Numbered from the stretch's first letter, positions 8,582 through 17,692 are shown. The stretch: 64,000 nt of DNA from AC-56 sp963702195 (GCA_963702195.1 OY969725.1:2232001-2296000), one strand, 5' to 3'. Numbers and translations are program-made. The notes: generated by a model from the sequence alone, not told the origin.

Positions 8582-10272
8582 TGGCGGAGCCAGAGCGCCA
8601 GGGACGGCCCCCCAACATCCTGCTGGTGATCACCGACCAGCAGCGCTACCCCCGCCACTGGCCGCAGGACCCCGGCTGGCTGGCGGAGCTGATGCCGAAC
8701 GAGGCCGAGCTCGCCCGCACCGGCCTCACCTTCACGAACGCGTTCTGCAACACGGCCATGTGCTCCCCGAGCCGCGCGACTCTGCTCACGGGGCGGTATC
8801 CGGCTGAACACGGGGTCACCCTGACGCTCACGGCGGCAGACCTGAATCCGGACCCCCGCAACACCCCGGCCGTCACCGCGACCATGGCCCGGATCCTGCG
8901 CACCAGGGAGGCTCCCGCGAAGCGGGTGCTGAGGCAGTTCGCGCGCGGCGCGCTGCGTCTCGGGCCCCATTCGGGAGACGAGCCGGTGCTCCCGGCCGGG
9001 ATGAGCAACCTCGCCACCATGCTTCGCGAGGCTGGATACGAGGTGGCCTACAAGGGCAAGTGGCACCTCACCCACCCGTCGGGGGACGGCGCCCTCCTCA
9101 GCGGCTGGCACGAGCGGGACGCGGCTCGAATAGCCGCTGACTACGGGTTCGCCGACTGGGAGCCACCCGACGCCGGCGAGAACGCGAAGGCGGAGAACTT
9201 CGGGGGCGGCAACGCTGGACACGGCGAGGGGTGGGACGAGGTGTACACGCGCCAGGCGGAGGAGTGGCTCGGCCGCCCCGACCTGCCCGAGCCGTTCTGC
9301 CTGGTGGTGTCGCTCGTCAACCCCCACGATGTGCTCGGCTACCCCGCGTCGTACCTGCGCGGGGGCTATGCGGCCGACGAGTTCCGCGGGCTCGGCGTCG
9401 GGCTCCCGCCGACCGTGGACGAGGACCTCGGCACCAAGCCCGGCGTTCACTCGCTGACGCGGATGGGGATGAACGCCTACCTGGGCCCGCTTCGCAACCG
9501 GCGCGCCCAGCTCGACTACGTCAACTTCTACGCCCACCTGCATCGCGTGGTGGACCGCAAGCTGGGCCGCCTCCTCGCAGCGCTCGGCAGCGCCGATGAC
9601 CCTGGCTCGCTGCGCGCTCGCACGATGGTGGTGCGATGCGCCGACCACGGTGAGATGGGCCTCTCCCACGGCGGCCTGCGCCAGAAGATGTTCAACGCCT
9701 ACGAGGAGACGATCAACGTGCCGCTCGTCTTCTCCAATCCCGCCCTGTTCGCCGCGCCCGCCGAAACGGATGCCTTCGCCTCGCTGGTCGACCTGGTGCC
9801 GACGGTGCTTTCGCTTGGCGGCGGAACACCGAACGGGGATCTCCGCGGCCGCGACCTCACGCCACTCATCGCAGCAAGCGCAACGCCCGACACCGAGCTG
9901 GCGCAGCGTGCGGACGTCGCCCTCTCCCCCGTGCTCGAGCACCCCGCACCGTCGCAGTCGGTCCAGGACGCGATCCACTTCACCTATGACGACCACCAGG
10001 CGGCCACCGCGATGCAGGACGCCCCCGGCCAGCCGAACCGGATCCGCGCGATCCGCACACGCGACGCGAAGTACGTGTTCTATTTCGACCCCAATGGGCG
10101 CGAGCAGACGGAGTACGAGCTCTACGACCTGGAGCGCGACCCGCTGGAGGTCACGAATCTCCTGGGCGTGCGCACCGGCGAGCCGCGCTCAGCGGGGGCG
10201 CGGAAGCTGCACTCCGAGCTCAGCGAGCGCCTGGACGAGGCGATGAGGGAGTGCCGCACGGCGCCGAGCTAG
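8581..10272 (+). CDS. Sulfatase (formylglycine-dependent, arylsulfatase family)
   Basis: The ATG at 8581 overlaps the preceding stop as TGATG. The 563-residue product has PNILLVITDQQR near the N-terminus (metal-binding Asp) and CSPSRATLLTGRYP with Cys61 in the C-x-P-x-R motif that is oxidised to formylglycine. GKWHL (about residue 160), ADHGEMGLSHGG and a C-terminal substrate region follow. No signal peptide is visible, so action is probably cytoplasmic, unlike the exported ASST upstream. The stop shares CTAG (10269-10272) with the convergent dehalogenase gene. A maturase for formylglycine is not present in this window. Confidence 0.9.
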   Translation: MAEPERQGRPPNILLVITDQQRYPRHWPQDPGWLAELMPNEAELARTGLTFTNAFCNTAMCSPSRATLLTGRYPAEHGVTLTLTAADLNPDPRNTPAVTATMARILRTREAPAKRVLRQFARGALRLGPHSGDEPVLPAGMSNLATMLREAGYEVAYKGKWHLTHPSGDGALLSGWHERDAARIAADYGFADWEPPDAGENAKAENFGGGNAGHGEGWDEVYTRQAEEWLGRPDLPEPFCLVVSLVNPHDVLGYPASYLRGGYAADEFRGLGVGLPPTVDEDLGTKPGVHSLTRMGMNAYLGPLRNRRAQLDYVNFYAHLHRVVDRKLGRLLAALGSADDPGSLRARTMVVRCADHGEMGLSHGGLRQKMFNAYEETINVPLVFSNPALFAAPAETDAFASLVDLVPTVLSLGGGTPNGDLRGRDLTPLIAASATPDTELAQRADVALSPVLEHPAPSQSVQDAIHFTYDDHQAATAMQDAPGQPNRIRAIRTRDAKYVFYFDPNGREQTEYELYDLERDPLEVTNLLGVRTGEPRSAGARKLHSELSERLDEAMRECRTAPS

Positions 10273-11147
10273 GCGCGCAGCCAGTCGGCTATGCGGCGGC
10301 CGATCTCCTCGCCAGCGTCCTCCTGGAGGAAGTGTGATGCGTTCTCGATCTTGATCGGCGCGGGGGCGCCCATCAGATTCGAGTAGGCCTCCCCCACCTT
10401 GAAGGGCAGTACGGGGTCCGAGTCGGCCCACATCACCAGCATCGGCCGGTCGTCGGCCTGGAGCGCCCCCTGGGCGCGCTTGCCCTCGGCGCCGCCCGGC
10501 ATCTCGGGTGAGGTGGGGAGGATCAGCGGGAAGGATCGCGGACCGGCCTTCGACTCCGGCGTCGGGAACGGCGCGTCGTAGGCGGCGGCAACTTCGTCGT
10601 CCATGCCGCGGGCGACCGCGTTGCGGACGAGCATCGCGACCGGGAGGTCCTCCGTCCGCTCGACGAAGTCGTGAAAGGCCCACCAGGCGTCCGACATCGG
10701 CTGCTCGCCGGTGAAGAGCCCCGTCTCCATGACCACGATCCGCGCGATCCGGCCGGGGTTCTCGGCGGCGAGACGCAGGCCGATCGGCCCGCCCCAGTCA
10801 TGGACGACGACCGTTGCGTCGCTCAGCTCGAGATCGTCGAGAAGGGTGCCCATCAGCTCCACGTGGCGGTCGTACGTGTACCAGTCGACGTCGGTGGGCT
10901 TGTCGGAACGGCCGAAGCCGGCGTAGTCCGGCGCGATGCACCGGTAGCCCGCGTCGCGGACCGGCGGGATCACCTTGCGCCACAGGTACGACCACGTCGG
11001 CTCGCCGTGGAAGAACACCACCGGTGGGCCGTCGCCCTCGTCGAGGTGACACAGCCGCAGCCCGTCGACCTCGCGGTAGCGCGGCTCGAACGGAAAGTCG
11101 GGCAGCCCGTCGAACCGCTCGTCAGGTGTGCGGAAGGCGTCGGTCAT
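10269..11147 (-). CDS. Haloalkane dehalogenase, DhlA-like (HLD-I type)
   Basis: The 292-residue protein is an alpha/beta hydrolase with HGEPTWSYLWRKVIPP (residues 47-62), closely matching the oxyanion and first halide-binding segment of DhlA. It also has APDYAGFGRSDKP, the elbow VVHDWGG with nucleophile Asp117 and halide-binding Trp118, an acid in MWADSDPVLPF (Asp242 or Asp244), and base His272 in ENASHFLQED. The family hydrolyses carbon-halogen bonds to give an alcohol, halide and a proton in the cytoplasm. The ATG overlaps the stop of the upstream ALDH-GMC gene as TAATG, so the two are co-translated. A haloacetate or epoxide substrate cannot be excluded. Confidence 0.87.
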   Translation of the reverse strand: MTDAFRTPDERFDGLPDFPFEPRYREVDGLRLCHLDEGDGPPVVFFHGEPTWSYLWRKVIPPVRDAGYRCIAPDYAGFGRSDKPTDVDWYTYDRHVELMGTLLDDLELSDATVVVHDWGGPIGLRLAAENPGRIARIVVMETGLFTGEQPMSDAWWAFHDFVERTEDLPVAMLVRNAVARGMDDEVAAAYDAPFPTPESKAGPRSFPLILPTSPEMPGGAEGKRAQGALQADDRPMLVMWADSDPVLPFKVGEAYSNLMGAPAPIKIENASHFLQEDAGEEIGRRIADWLRA

Positions 11148-14100
11148 TAAGCGGCGATCGCCCCGGCGGTGCGGTGAGCGAGGGCCATGATCGTGACCAT
11201 CGGGTTGACCCCGGAGGCGGTCGGGAAGGCGCTCGCATCTCCGACCCAGACGCCCGGCGTGTCGTGGAGCTCTCCAAACGGGTTCGCGACGCTGGTCTCG
11301 GGGTCGGAGCCCATCCGGCAGCTCCCCATCTGGTGGGCGGTGAAGATCCCGAACTCGCGCGGGGCCAGCGAGTGCGTGGTGACGGCGTCGATGAACGAGT
11401 CGAGGTCGTCTCCTCGCTCCCAGATCGGGGCGCTGCGCCCGATGCTCACGATCCGCCGGGCGCCGGCCGCCTCGTGCAGGCGGATCAGCTCCGCGAGGCC
11501 CCGCCGGAAGTTTCGGATGTCGAGCCCGTCCTCCAGCAGGTAGCTCACCACGGGGTTCCCCGCGGCGTCCACCGCGACCCGACCGTGGCCGCGATCGCGC
11601 GTGAGGTTGATGAACGGCGCGCAGAGGCTCCAGTCGAGCATCTTCTCCTTGTGGTCGCGACCGGAGACCCAGGGCGTCGCGGCCGCGTAGAGCCCGGTGG
11701 TGGACTGCGCGGACTCGATGAGGAAGCCGTAGCCGTCCTCGAGATCGGCGAACTGGTGCGACATCGCGGCCTGCGGCGGTCCCCACCACCAGCGTTGATC
11801 GTCGTCGTAGACGCCGGTGACCGCGCTGGTGGGATGGAGTCGCAGGAACCGCCCGACCGCCGGCCCGCCGATCCCGGATCGAAGCAGGAGTGCCGGAGAC
11901 TCGATCGAGCCGCCCGCGACGACGATCACGGGAGCCCGGACCGTGACCGGGACGGGCGCCCCGTTCGCCGCTGGCCCGGCGGGATCGATCCACAGGCCTT
12001 CGACGCCTGCGGCCCGGCCGCCCTCGGTGATGATCCGCTGCGCGCGGCAGTCGACGACGACGTCGGCCCCCCCGGCGGCCGCGTCGGCCAGGTAGGTCTT
12101 CTGCGTGGAGAGCTTGGAGCCGGAGGGGTCACCGAAGCCCATGTAGCCGGCGAGCTGCGGGTCATAGGTCGCGCGGTCGGCGTTTCGCACGATGAGCCGG
12201 AAGTCGTAGCCGAGCTTCTCGCACGCCTCGCGGAGCCGCTCGTGCGGGCCGTTCAGGTCGCTGCACTCGTCGTTGGCGCCCATGCGCTCCAGCACCGCGT
12301 CCAGGTGGCCGTCGTAGTCGGCGCCATCGAGGCCATCGAGGCCGAAGTCGCGCGCCCACTCCTCGCGGACCCATGGATGCGTGCGCAGGCTGTTGGTCCA
12401 GTTGATGACCGTGCCGCCGCCGAGGCCGGATCCCGCCTGGATCGTGATCTGGCCGTCCACCGACGGGAACGGCCCCGCGTTCAGATAGCTCCGCGCATAT
12501 GCGGGTAGCTCGAGCTGGTCGAAGTCGGCCTCGTTGGAGTAGCTCCCCATCTCCAGCACGCACACCTGCTTGCCGGCGCCCGCGAGCTCACCCGCGATCA
12601 CCGATCCGCCCGCGCCCGACCCGACGACGCACACGTCCGCCTCGATCACCTCGCCTGACGTGCTCGGGCGGCGGACCGGGAGCGTCTTGGGGACGTCCGG
12701 TGGCGCCGACTGCGGCCCGGGGTAGCCCATCGGCTCCCAGTTCGGGTTGCGGCCGGTGCCGAGATCGGGGAGCGCGTAGTGGAGCGTCGTGGTGAGGCCG
12801 CGGAGCGCGTTGATGCCGGCGAGCGTGTCCGGCCCCGAGGCGCTGTACGCGTGAATCAGCTCCTCGCGCTGGGCGAGGGGCATCTCCGGCGTCATCCCGT
12901 TTTCGGCGAGCGAGTCCAGCAGCTGGCGCAGCCCCTCGATCTGCTCGGCCGGAGGGTTCGCCTGAAGCAGCGATACCTCGATTCCCTCCGGGATCCCTAG
13001 GTGCGATGCGGCGCGGGCCCAGAACCCCGTCGGGTCGGACTCTCCCTCCGGCGGCGTCAGGGCGGGGACGAACGTGTCGCAGAGCACGCCCAGGGTCTGT
13101 CGTTGCGCGTCGTTGAACAGGTCGCTCGCGGCGAGCGCGCTCACGGTCAGGCCGATCGTCTCGGTGACCTGGGCTGAGTAGGGGAACATGTGCGCGTCGC
13201 GGGACGCCGCGTACCCCGGCGTGATCATCAGCGACTGGCGCTTCGTGTACTTGCGAATGCCGTCCGGGCCGTGGCGAGAACCGAGGCCCGAGGCCTTCCA
13301 GCCCCCCATCGGAAGCTCGAGCGCCGCGTAGTTCACCTGCGCGTCGTTGACACAAGCGACCCCCGCCTCGATGCGGCGCGCCACCGCCTCGCCCTTGTCG
13401 GTGTCGCGGGTCCACACCGACGCCTGGAGCCCGTAGGGGCCGTCGTTGGCGAGCTCGATCGCCTGCTCGGAGTCGGCGACCCTCATCACGGGGAGCGTCG
13501 GGCCGAAGGTCTCCTCGACCATGCAGCTCATCGAGTGGTCGACGTCGGCGAGGACCGTGGGCTCGTAGAAGAGCCCGGCGGCGGCCGCGCCGCGCTTGCC
13601 GCCGGTGACGACCCGGGCGCCCTTGGCGACCGCGTCGCCGACATGCGCCTCGATCCGCTCGATCTGCGGCGGGAAGATGATCGCCCCGACGTCGATGGAG
13701 CCGGGGGCGCCGGGCGGGCCCTGGCGGAGCGCGCTGACCTTGTCGGTGACCCGCTGGAGGAAGTCGTCGTACACCGGCTCCTCGACGTAGATGCGCTCGA
13801 CCGAGATGCAGACCTGCCCCGAGTTGTTCATCCCGTAGCTGACGGCGGCGTTCGCTGCTCGCTCGAGGTCGGCGTCGGCGAGCACGATCATCGGGTCCTT
13901 CCCACCGAGCTCGAGGCTGACCGGGGTCAGGGTCTCCGCCGCCTTGGCCATGACCTTCTTGCCCGTCGCAATCGAGCCCGTGAACATGATCATGTCGACC
14001 TGGTCGACCAGCGCAGCGCCGGTCGCGCCGCGGCCCGTCGCCACCTGGAAGACCCCCTCGGGCAGGCCGCACTCGCTGAGCATCTCGGCCATCAGGAGCG

Positions 14101-14641
14101 AGGTCAGGGGGGTGATCTCCGAGGGCTTCAGCACGACCGCGTTGCCGGCGGCCAGCGCCGGGATGCAGTCCCCGAACGAGTTGTTGAGCGGGTAGTTCCA
14201 CGGGCCGATCACGCCGATGACGCCGAGCGGCTCGTAGCGGACGACGAGCCGCCGGCCGCGCAGGAACGGCGACGCCGACGCGATCTCCTCGTCGCCCAAG
14301 TAGTGCGGGGCCATCTTCGGCCAGAACTCGAGAGCGGAGAGGCCGTACGCGAGCTCGGCGAACTGGGTCTCGTCGGCGGGTCGCCCGGTCTCCCCCACGA
14401 TCGTGCTCACGACGCGCTCGGCGTTCTGCGCCATCCAGTCCCGGGCCGCGAGCAGCACCTTCGCCCGGCCCTCGAACCCGATCGCCGCCCACGTCGGCTG
14501 TGCCTCGCGAGCGGCGGCGACCATCCGGACCACGTCGTCCGTGCCGAGCTCGGGAACGGTTGCGATGACCTCCCCGGTCGCCGGGTTGGCGACCGGGATC
14601 CCGGTCTCGGTCGGAGCCTCCGTCACTGGGCTCGCCTGCAT
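11147..14641 (-). CDS. Bifunctional fusion: aldehyde dehydrogenase + long-chain alcohol oxidase-type GMC oxidoreductase
   Basis: One uninterrupted frame encodes 1164 residues from ATG 14641. Residues 1-490 form a complete aldehyde dehydrogenase: Asn149 in GPWNY, Glu244 in SLELGGKDP, catalytic Cys278 in NNSGQVCIS. Residues about 495-660 match the helical N-terminal part of plant/fungal long-chain alcohol oxidases (LCDTFVPALTPP). Residues 665-1164 are a GMC flavoprotein with the FAD loop GSGAGG (674-679), His1103 in TAHQMGSCRMG, and VWVGDASAFPTASGVNP near the end. The oxidase would turn an alcohol into an aldehyde and the dehydrogenase would take it to the acid. The protein is cytoplasmic with no signal. 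It is transcribed ahead of, and overlapping, the dehalogenase gene. An upstream in-frame start (14731) would overlap the divergent gene and is unlikely. Confidence 0.92.
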   Translation of the reverse strand: MQASPVTEAPTETGIPVANPATGEVIATVPELGTDDVVRMVAAAREAQPTWAAIGFEGRAKVLLAARDWMAQNAERVVSTIVGETGRPADETQFAELAYGLSALEFWPKMAPHYLGDEEIASASPFLRGRRLVVRYEPLGVIGVIGPWNYPLNNSFGDCIPALAAGNAVVLKPSEITPLTSLLMAEMLSECGLPEGVFQVATGRGATGAALVDQVDMIMFTGSIATGKKVMAKAAETLTPVSLELGGKDPMIVLADADLERAANAAVSYGMNNSGQVCISVERIYVEEPVYDDFLQRVTDKVSALRQGPPGAPGSIDVGAIIFPPQIERIEAHVGDAVAKGARVVTGGKRGAAAAGLFYEPTVLADVDHSMSCMVEETFGPTLPVMRVADSEQAIELANDGPYGLQASVWTRDTDKGEAVARRIEAGVACVNDAQVNYAALELPMGGWKASGLGSRHGPDGIRKYTKRQSLMITPGYAASRDAHMFPYSAQVTETIGLTVSALAASDLFNDAQRQTLGVLCDTFVPALTPPEGESDPTGFWARAASHLGIPEGIEVSLLQANPPAEQIEGLRQLLDSLAENGMTPEMPLAQREELIHAYSASGPDTLAGINALRGLTTTLHYALPDLGTGRNPNWEPMGYPGPQSAPPDVPKTLPVRRPSTSGEVIEADVCVVGSGAGGSVIAGELAGAGKQVCVLEMGSYSNEADFDQLELPAYARSYLNAGPFPSVDGQITIQAGSGLGGGTVINWTNSLRTHPWVREEWARDFGLDGLDGADYDGHLDAVLERMGANDECSDLNGPHERLREACEKLGYDFRLIVRNADRATYDPQLAGYMGFGDPSGSKLSTQKTYLADAAAGGADVVVDCRAQRIITEGGRAAGVEGLWIDPAGPAANGAPVPVTVRAPVIVVAGGSIESPALLLRSGIGGPAVGRFLRLHPTSAVTGVYDDDQRWWWGPPQAAMSHQFADLEDGYGFLIESAQSTTGLYAAATPWVSGRDHKEKMLDWSLCAPFINLTRDRGHGRVAVDAAGNPVVSYLLEDGLDIRNFRRGLAELIRLHEAAGARRIVSIGRSAPIWERGDDLDSFIDAVTTHSLAPREFGIFTAHQMGSCRMGSDPETSVANPFGELHDTPGVWVGDASAFPTASGVNPMVTIMALAHRTAGAIAA

Positions 14642-14701
14642 CGCAGGCTCCAGCCTATATCTCCGGCGGCATCCGCCCGGCCGGGGCGCGAGGATGTCGG
14701 C

Positions 14702-15838
14702 ATGCGGACCGTCGTGCTCTCGGACATCCACCTCGCGTCGAGCGGCGGGATCGACCTACTGCGCCGGCCGGGCTTCCGGGAGAGGCTGTGGACCGCCCTA
14801 GAGGAAGCCGACGAGGTGGTCCTGTTGGGCGACATCGTCGAGCTCCGCGACATGCCGCTGGCCTCGGCGATCGAGACCGCGCGGCCGTTCTTCGACGAGC
14901 TGGGCGAGACGATCGGAGACGGGCGGGTCGTGGTCGTTCCGGGCAACCACGACCATCACCTGCTGGACGACTGGCTCGAGCGCCGTCGTATGGACGACGC
15001 GGCGCCGCTTGAGCTCGAGCAGCGGATCCCGGTGGACGGAGGCCCGCTGGCCGAGCTCACCAGGGGGATGGGGCGGGCCGAGGTCGAGCTTGCCTATCCC
15101 GGCGTGTGGCTCCGCCCGCGCGTGTACGCAACCCACGGGCACTACCTGGACCGCCACCTCACCGTGCCGAGCTTCGAGCGCCTCGCGGTCGCGGCGGTCG
15201 AGCGCGTCCTCAGCGGCTCCCGGGACTCGCCCGACGACGAGCTACCCGACCACGGCGACCCAGGATCGGAGTCACCGGACGACTACGAGCGCATCCAGGC
15301 TCCGCTCTACGCGTTCCTGTTCACCCTCGCGCAGAGCGGCGGCTCCCCGAAGGACCGGCTGGGCGGGGCGAACCCGTCGGCCCGGGTGTGGCAGGCCGTC
15401 GGCGGCGGCTACGGGCGGGCGGCCCGCATCCGCGGCCGGCTGCTGGGCTCCGTTGCGCTGCCCGGAGCGGTGGGGGTCGCGAACCGGCTCGGGCTGGGCC
15501 CGGTGAAATCCGATCTCTCCCCGGGCGCGATCACGCGCGCGGGACTGGCCGCGATCGGCGAGGTGGTGCGCCGGCTGGGGATCGAGGCCGACCACGTCAT
15601 CTTCGGGCACACCCACCGCCGCGGCCCGTTGAGGGCGGAGGTCGGGTGGCGCCTGGAGGACGGGACCCGCCTCCACAACACCGGCAGCTGGATCCACTCG
15701 CCCTGGCTGCTCGGGCGCACCGCGGCCGACAGCCCCTACTGGCCCGGAACCGTCGTGGTCGTCGCCGACGATCGCGAGCCGTGCGCGACCAACCTCCTCG
15801 AGGATCGCAGCAAGGAGGAGCTGCGCGGAGGCGAATGA
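14702..15838 (+). CDS. Calcineurin-like metallophosphoesterase
   Basis: The 378-residue protein starts with VVLSDIHLAS (D-x-H), then LLGDIVEL (GD), PGNHDHH (GNHD), ATHGHYLD and IFGHTHRRGP (GHxH). This is the full set of two-metal ligands of the calcineurin-like phosphoesterase fold. A central insertion (about residues 160-270) is variable and of unknown role. It may act on nucleotides, UDP-sugars or phospholipid intermediates; the substrate cannot be told. It is divergent from the ALDH-GMC gene across 60 bp, and a strong hairpin overlaps its stop codon. Confidence 0.85.
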   Translation: MRTVVLSDIHLASSGGIDLLRRPGFRERLWTALEEADEVVLLGDIVELRDMPLASAIETARPFFDELGETIGDGRVVVVPGNHDHHLLDDWLERRRMDDAAPLELEQRIPVDGGPLAELTRGMGRAEVELAYPGVWLRPRVYATHGHYLDRHLTVPSFERLAVAAVERVLSGSRDSPDDELPDHGDPGSESPDDYERIQAPLYAFLFTLAQSGGSPKDRLGGANPSARVWQAVGGGYGRAARIRGRLLGSVALPGAVGVANRLGLGPVKSDLSPGAITRAGLAAIGEVVRRLGIEADHVIFGHTHRRGPLRAEVGWRLEDGTRLHNTGSWIHSPWLLGRTAADSPYWPGTVVVVADDREPCATNLLEDRSKEELRGGE

Positions 15839-15850
15839 CCTCCGCGCAGC
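15820..15850. terminator. Hairpin overlapping the phosphoesterase stop, between convergent genes
   Basis: GCTGCGCGGAGG (15820-15831) and CCTCCGCGCAGC (15839-15850) form a perfect 12-bp stem with a 7-nt loop that contains the TGA stop of the phosphoesterase. On the plus strand a short T-rich stretch (tgtttct) follows. It can work for both the phosphoesterase and the convergent cold shock gene. Confidence 0.6.
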
Positions 15851-15870
15851 AACCGCTGTTTCTCAAGGAG

Positions 15871-16074
15871 TCAGGCGACGGTCTTGACGTTGACCGCCTT
15901 GGGGCCCTTCGGCCCATCCTCGGCCTCGAACTCGACCTTCGTGCCGTCGGGAAGCCCTCGCGAGCCATCCGCGATCCCGGTCTGATGGACGAACAGATCC
16001 TGTCCGCCTTCGTCCGGGGTGATGAAGCCGAATCGCTTCTCCTCGTTGAACCACTTCACTGTGCCAGTTGCCAT
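15871..16074 (-). CDS. Cold shock protein, CspA family
   Basis: The protein has 67 residues and a single cold-shock OB fold with the RNP1-like KRFGFITP and RNP2-like LFVHQT motifs of nucleic acid-binding Csp proteins, so it is full length for the family. The ATG is preceded on the minus strand by GGAGG at suitable distance. These proteins act as RNA chaperones and transcription antiterminators in the cytoplasm. The KRFGF spelling replaces the more common KGFGF. About 245 bp without coding content lie upstream and could hold a cold-responsive leader, but I see no defined structure there. Confidence 0.95.
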   Translation of the reverse strand: MATGTVKWFNEEKRFGFITPDEGGQDLFVHQTGIADGSRGLPDGTKVEFEAEDGPKGPKAVNVKTVA

Positions 16075-16320
16075 ACGTCCTCCGCGTTGCTCTGTCCTTG
16101 AATGCCGCGGAACTGCCTGGTGCTAATCCCGTTCAGCTACCGCTTCATCGATTGTTTGTGCTTGCCCACAAGGGCTGTAATCAAGGTAACACTCGGCACC
16201 CCGGCCGTGGGCGATTTCGGCGACCGGCGCATCGCAGAACCGGGGGACCTACGATCCCGCTTCGCAGGGATGCTCCAGCCTGGAACGACTCCATGACCCA
16301 CATCGTCGGGGAGGTTCATC

Positions 16321-17640
16321 TTGAGTCAGGGTTTGTCGTCGAAGCGCATGGCGCTCGCCGGCGCTTTGGTGCTGTGCATCGCCGGTCTGCTCGCCGCCGT
16401 TCCGACCGCGCAGGCCACGAGCTTCGCCTCGCCCGTCGTCGTTACCGGTGACGATCTCGGCGAGCCCGGCATCGACGTCGCCAACGACGGGACCATCTAC
16501 GTCAACGCACCCACGGGGCTGCTGTCGAACCTGCCCGGCTCCCCGAGCGACGTCTTTCGCTCCACCGACGGCGGCGCCACCTGGGTGAACACCCCGGCCG
16601 ACGCCCGCAGCAACCTCCCGGGCGGCGGCGACTCCGACATCTCGCTCGATCCCACCACGGGCAAGATCTACATGACCGACCTCTGGCTGGGAAGCGCCAC
16701 CGTCTCGACGTCCTCGGACAAGGGCCAGACGTGGACCGCGAACCCGATCGAGGGAACGCCGGTCCAGGATCGGCAGTGGATCTCGACGAGCGGTGGCGGC
16801 ATCGCCTATCACCTGACCCATCAGATCCCCGCCGGGCTGGTCGTCTCGAAGTCGGTCGACGGAGGCGTCACCTTCCCGATCAGGACGGTGGCGGCGGCGC
16901 CGGTCGACCAGACGGGCTGTATCTGCCCCCCGGGCAACCTGATCTCGCAGGCCGGGACGGGCGCGCTCGGTACGGGCGACAGGGTCGGATTCGTCTACGC
17001 GACGTCCTCCGGCGGCGTCAACTTCGCCCGTTCGACGAACGGCGGTCTCACTTTCAGCCAGAGCACGGTTGGGCCGGCAAGTGACGCGGATACGACGCAG
17101 GCGTTCCCCGTCGTCGCGGACGGCGGCGGCGATCAGCTCGCCGCCGTCTGGCTGGAGAACGTCGGCAACTCGAGCCGCATCCGCTACTCCGACAGCACCA
17201 ACTGGGGCTCGTCGTGGTCGGCGCCGCGCACGCTGGTGAGCGCCGGAGCCTCCGTGTACCCGTGGGTCGCGGCATCCGGCTCCCATGTCGCGGTCTCGCT
17301 GTACCACTCCGATGCGAGCGGCACCTCGGAGTCGGTCCCCGAGAGCGCGCAGTGGTTCGAGACCTACCTGGAGAGCACCGACGGTGGCGCCACGTTCTCG
17401 GCTCCGCAAACGGTCGATCCGACCGCGGTCAAGAGCGGTCCTATCTGCACCGAGGGGACCGGATGCAGCGGCGACCGCGAGCTCCTGGACTTCCAGTCCG
17501 TGGCGCTAGACAACTCGAACCTCGCCGACGTCGCCTACACGCGGTCCATCGACGGCAACTCGAATACGGAGCTGCGGTTCGCGCACGAGACGGGCGCGGT
17601 CGCTGCGGCGCCGCTCAAGGCGAAACACCTCAAGAAATGA
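16321..17640 (+). CDS. Secreted sialidase-like/BNR-repeat protein
   Basis: The start is TTG 16321, supported by GGGGAGG six bases upstream. The 439-residue product begins with a signal peptide (AGALVLCIAGLLAAVPTAQA) and is then a six-blade-type propeller. Asp-box-like repeats include STDGGATWVN, SSDKGQTWTA, STNGGLTFSQ, STNWGSSWSA and STDGGATFSA. Asp boxes occur in sialidases and in many non-enzymatic exported propellers. I see no convincing arginine triad, so enzyme function is not claimed. A lysine-rich tail (KAKHLKK) ends the protein, and a terminator follows directly. Confidence 0.85.
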   Translation: MSQGLSSKRMALAGALVLCIAGLLAAVPTAQATSFASPVVVTGDDLGEPGIDVANDGTIYVNAPTGLLSNLPGSPSDVFRSTDGGATWVNTPADARSNLPGGGDSDISLDPTTGKIYMTDLWLGSATVSTSSDKGQTWTANPIEGTPVQDRQWISTSGGGIAYHLTHQIPAGLVVSKSVDGGVTFPIRTVAAAPVDQTGCICPPGNLISQAGTGALGTGDRVGFVYATSSGGVNFARSTNGGLTFSQSTVGPASDADTTQAFPVVADGGGDQLAAVWLENVGNSSRIRYSDSTNWGSSWSAPRTLVSAGASVYPWVAASGSHVAVSLYHSDASGTSESVPESAQWFETYLESTDGGATFSAPQTVDPTAVKSGPICTEGTGCSGDRELLDFQSVALDNSNLADVAYTRSIDGNSNTELRFAHETGAVAAAPLKAKHLKK

Positions 17641-17649
17641 CCTGACGGG

Positions 17650-17679
17650 ACGGCCCCTTCGTTCGCGCGGAGGGGCCGT
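17650..17679. terminator. Bidirectional hairpin terminator
   Basis: ACGGCCCCT (17650-17658) and AGGGGCCGT (17671-17679) form a perfect 9-bp stem between the convergent BNR-protein and GlsB-like genes, ten bases after the BNR stop codon. No T-run follows, which is common in high G+C genomes. Confidence 0.7.
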
Positions 17680-17692
17680 GCTCGCCCTCAGC

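Noticed and set aside
11150..14640. Long plus-strand frames antisense to the ALDH-GMC fusion
   Set aside because: They are low-complexity shadows of the high G+C codon pattern; the fusion protein has all catalytic residues.
10269..14641. Two separate genes joined by a missed stop between ALDH and GMC
   Set aside because: The frame is continuous, and the second half begins with a full alcohol-oxidase N-terminal region, with no likely start and no ribosome site at the join.
16075..16320. Cold-shock riboswitch-like leader
   Set aside because: No conserved structure could be seen by eye in these 246 bases.
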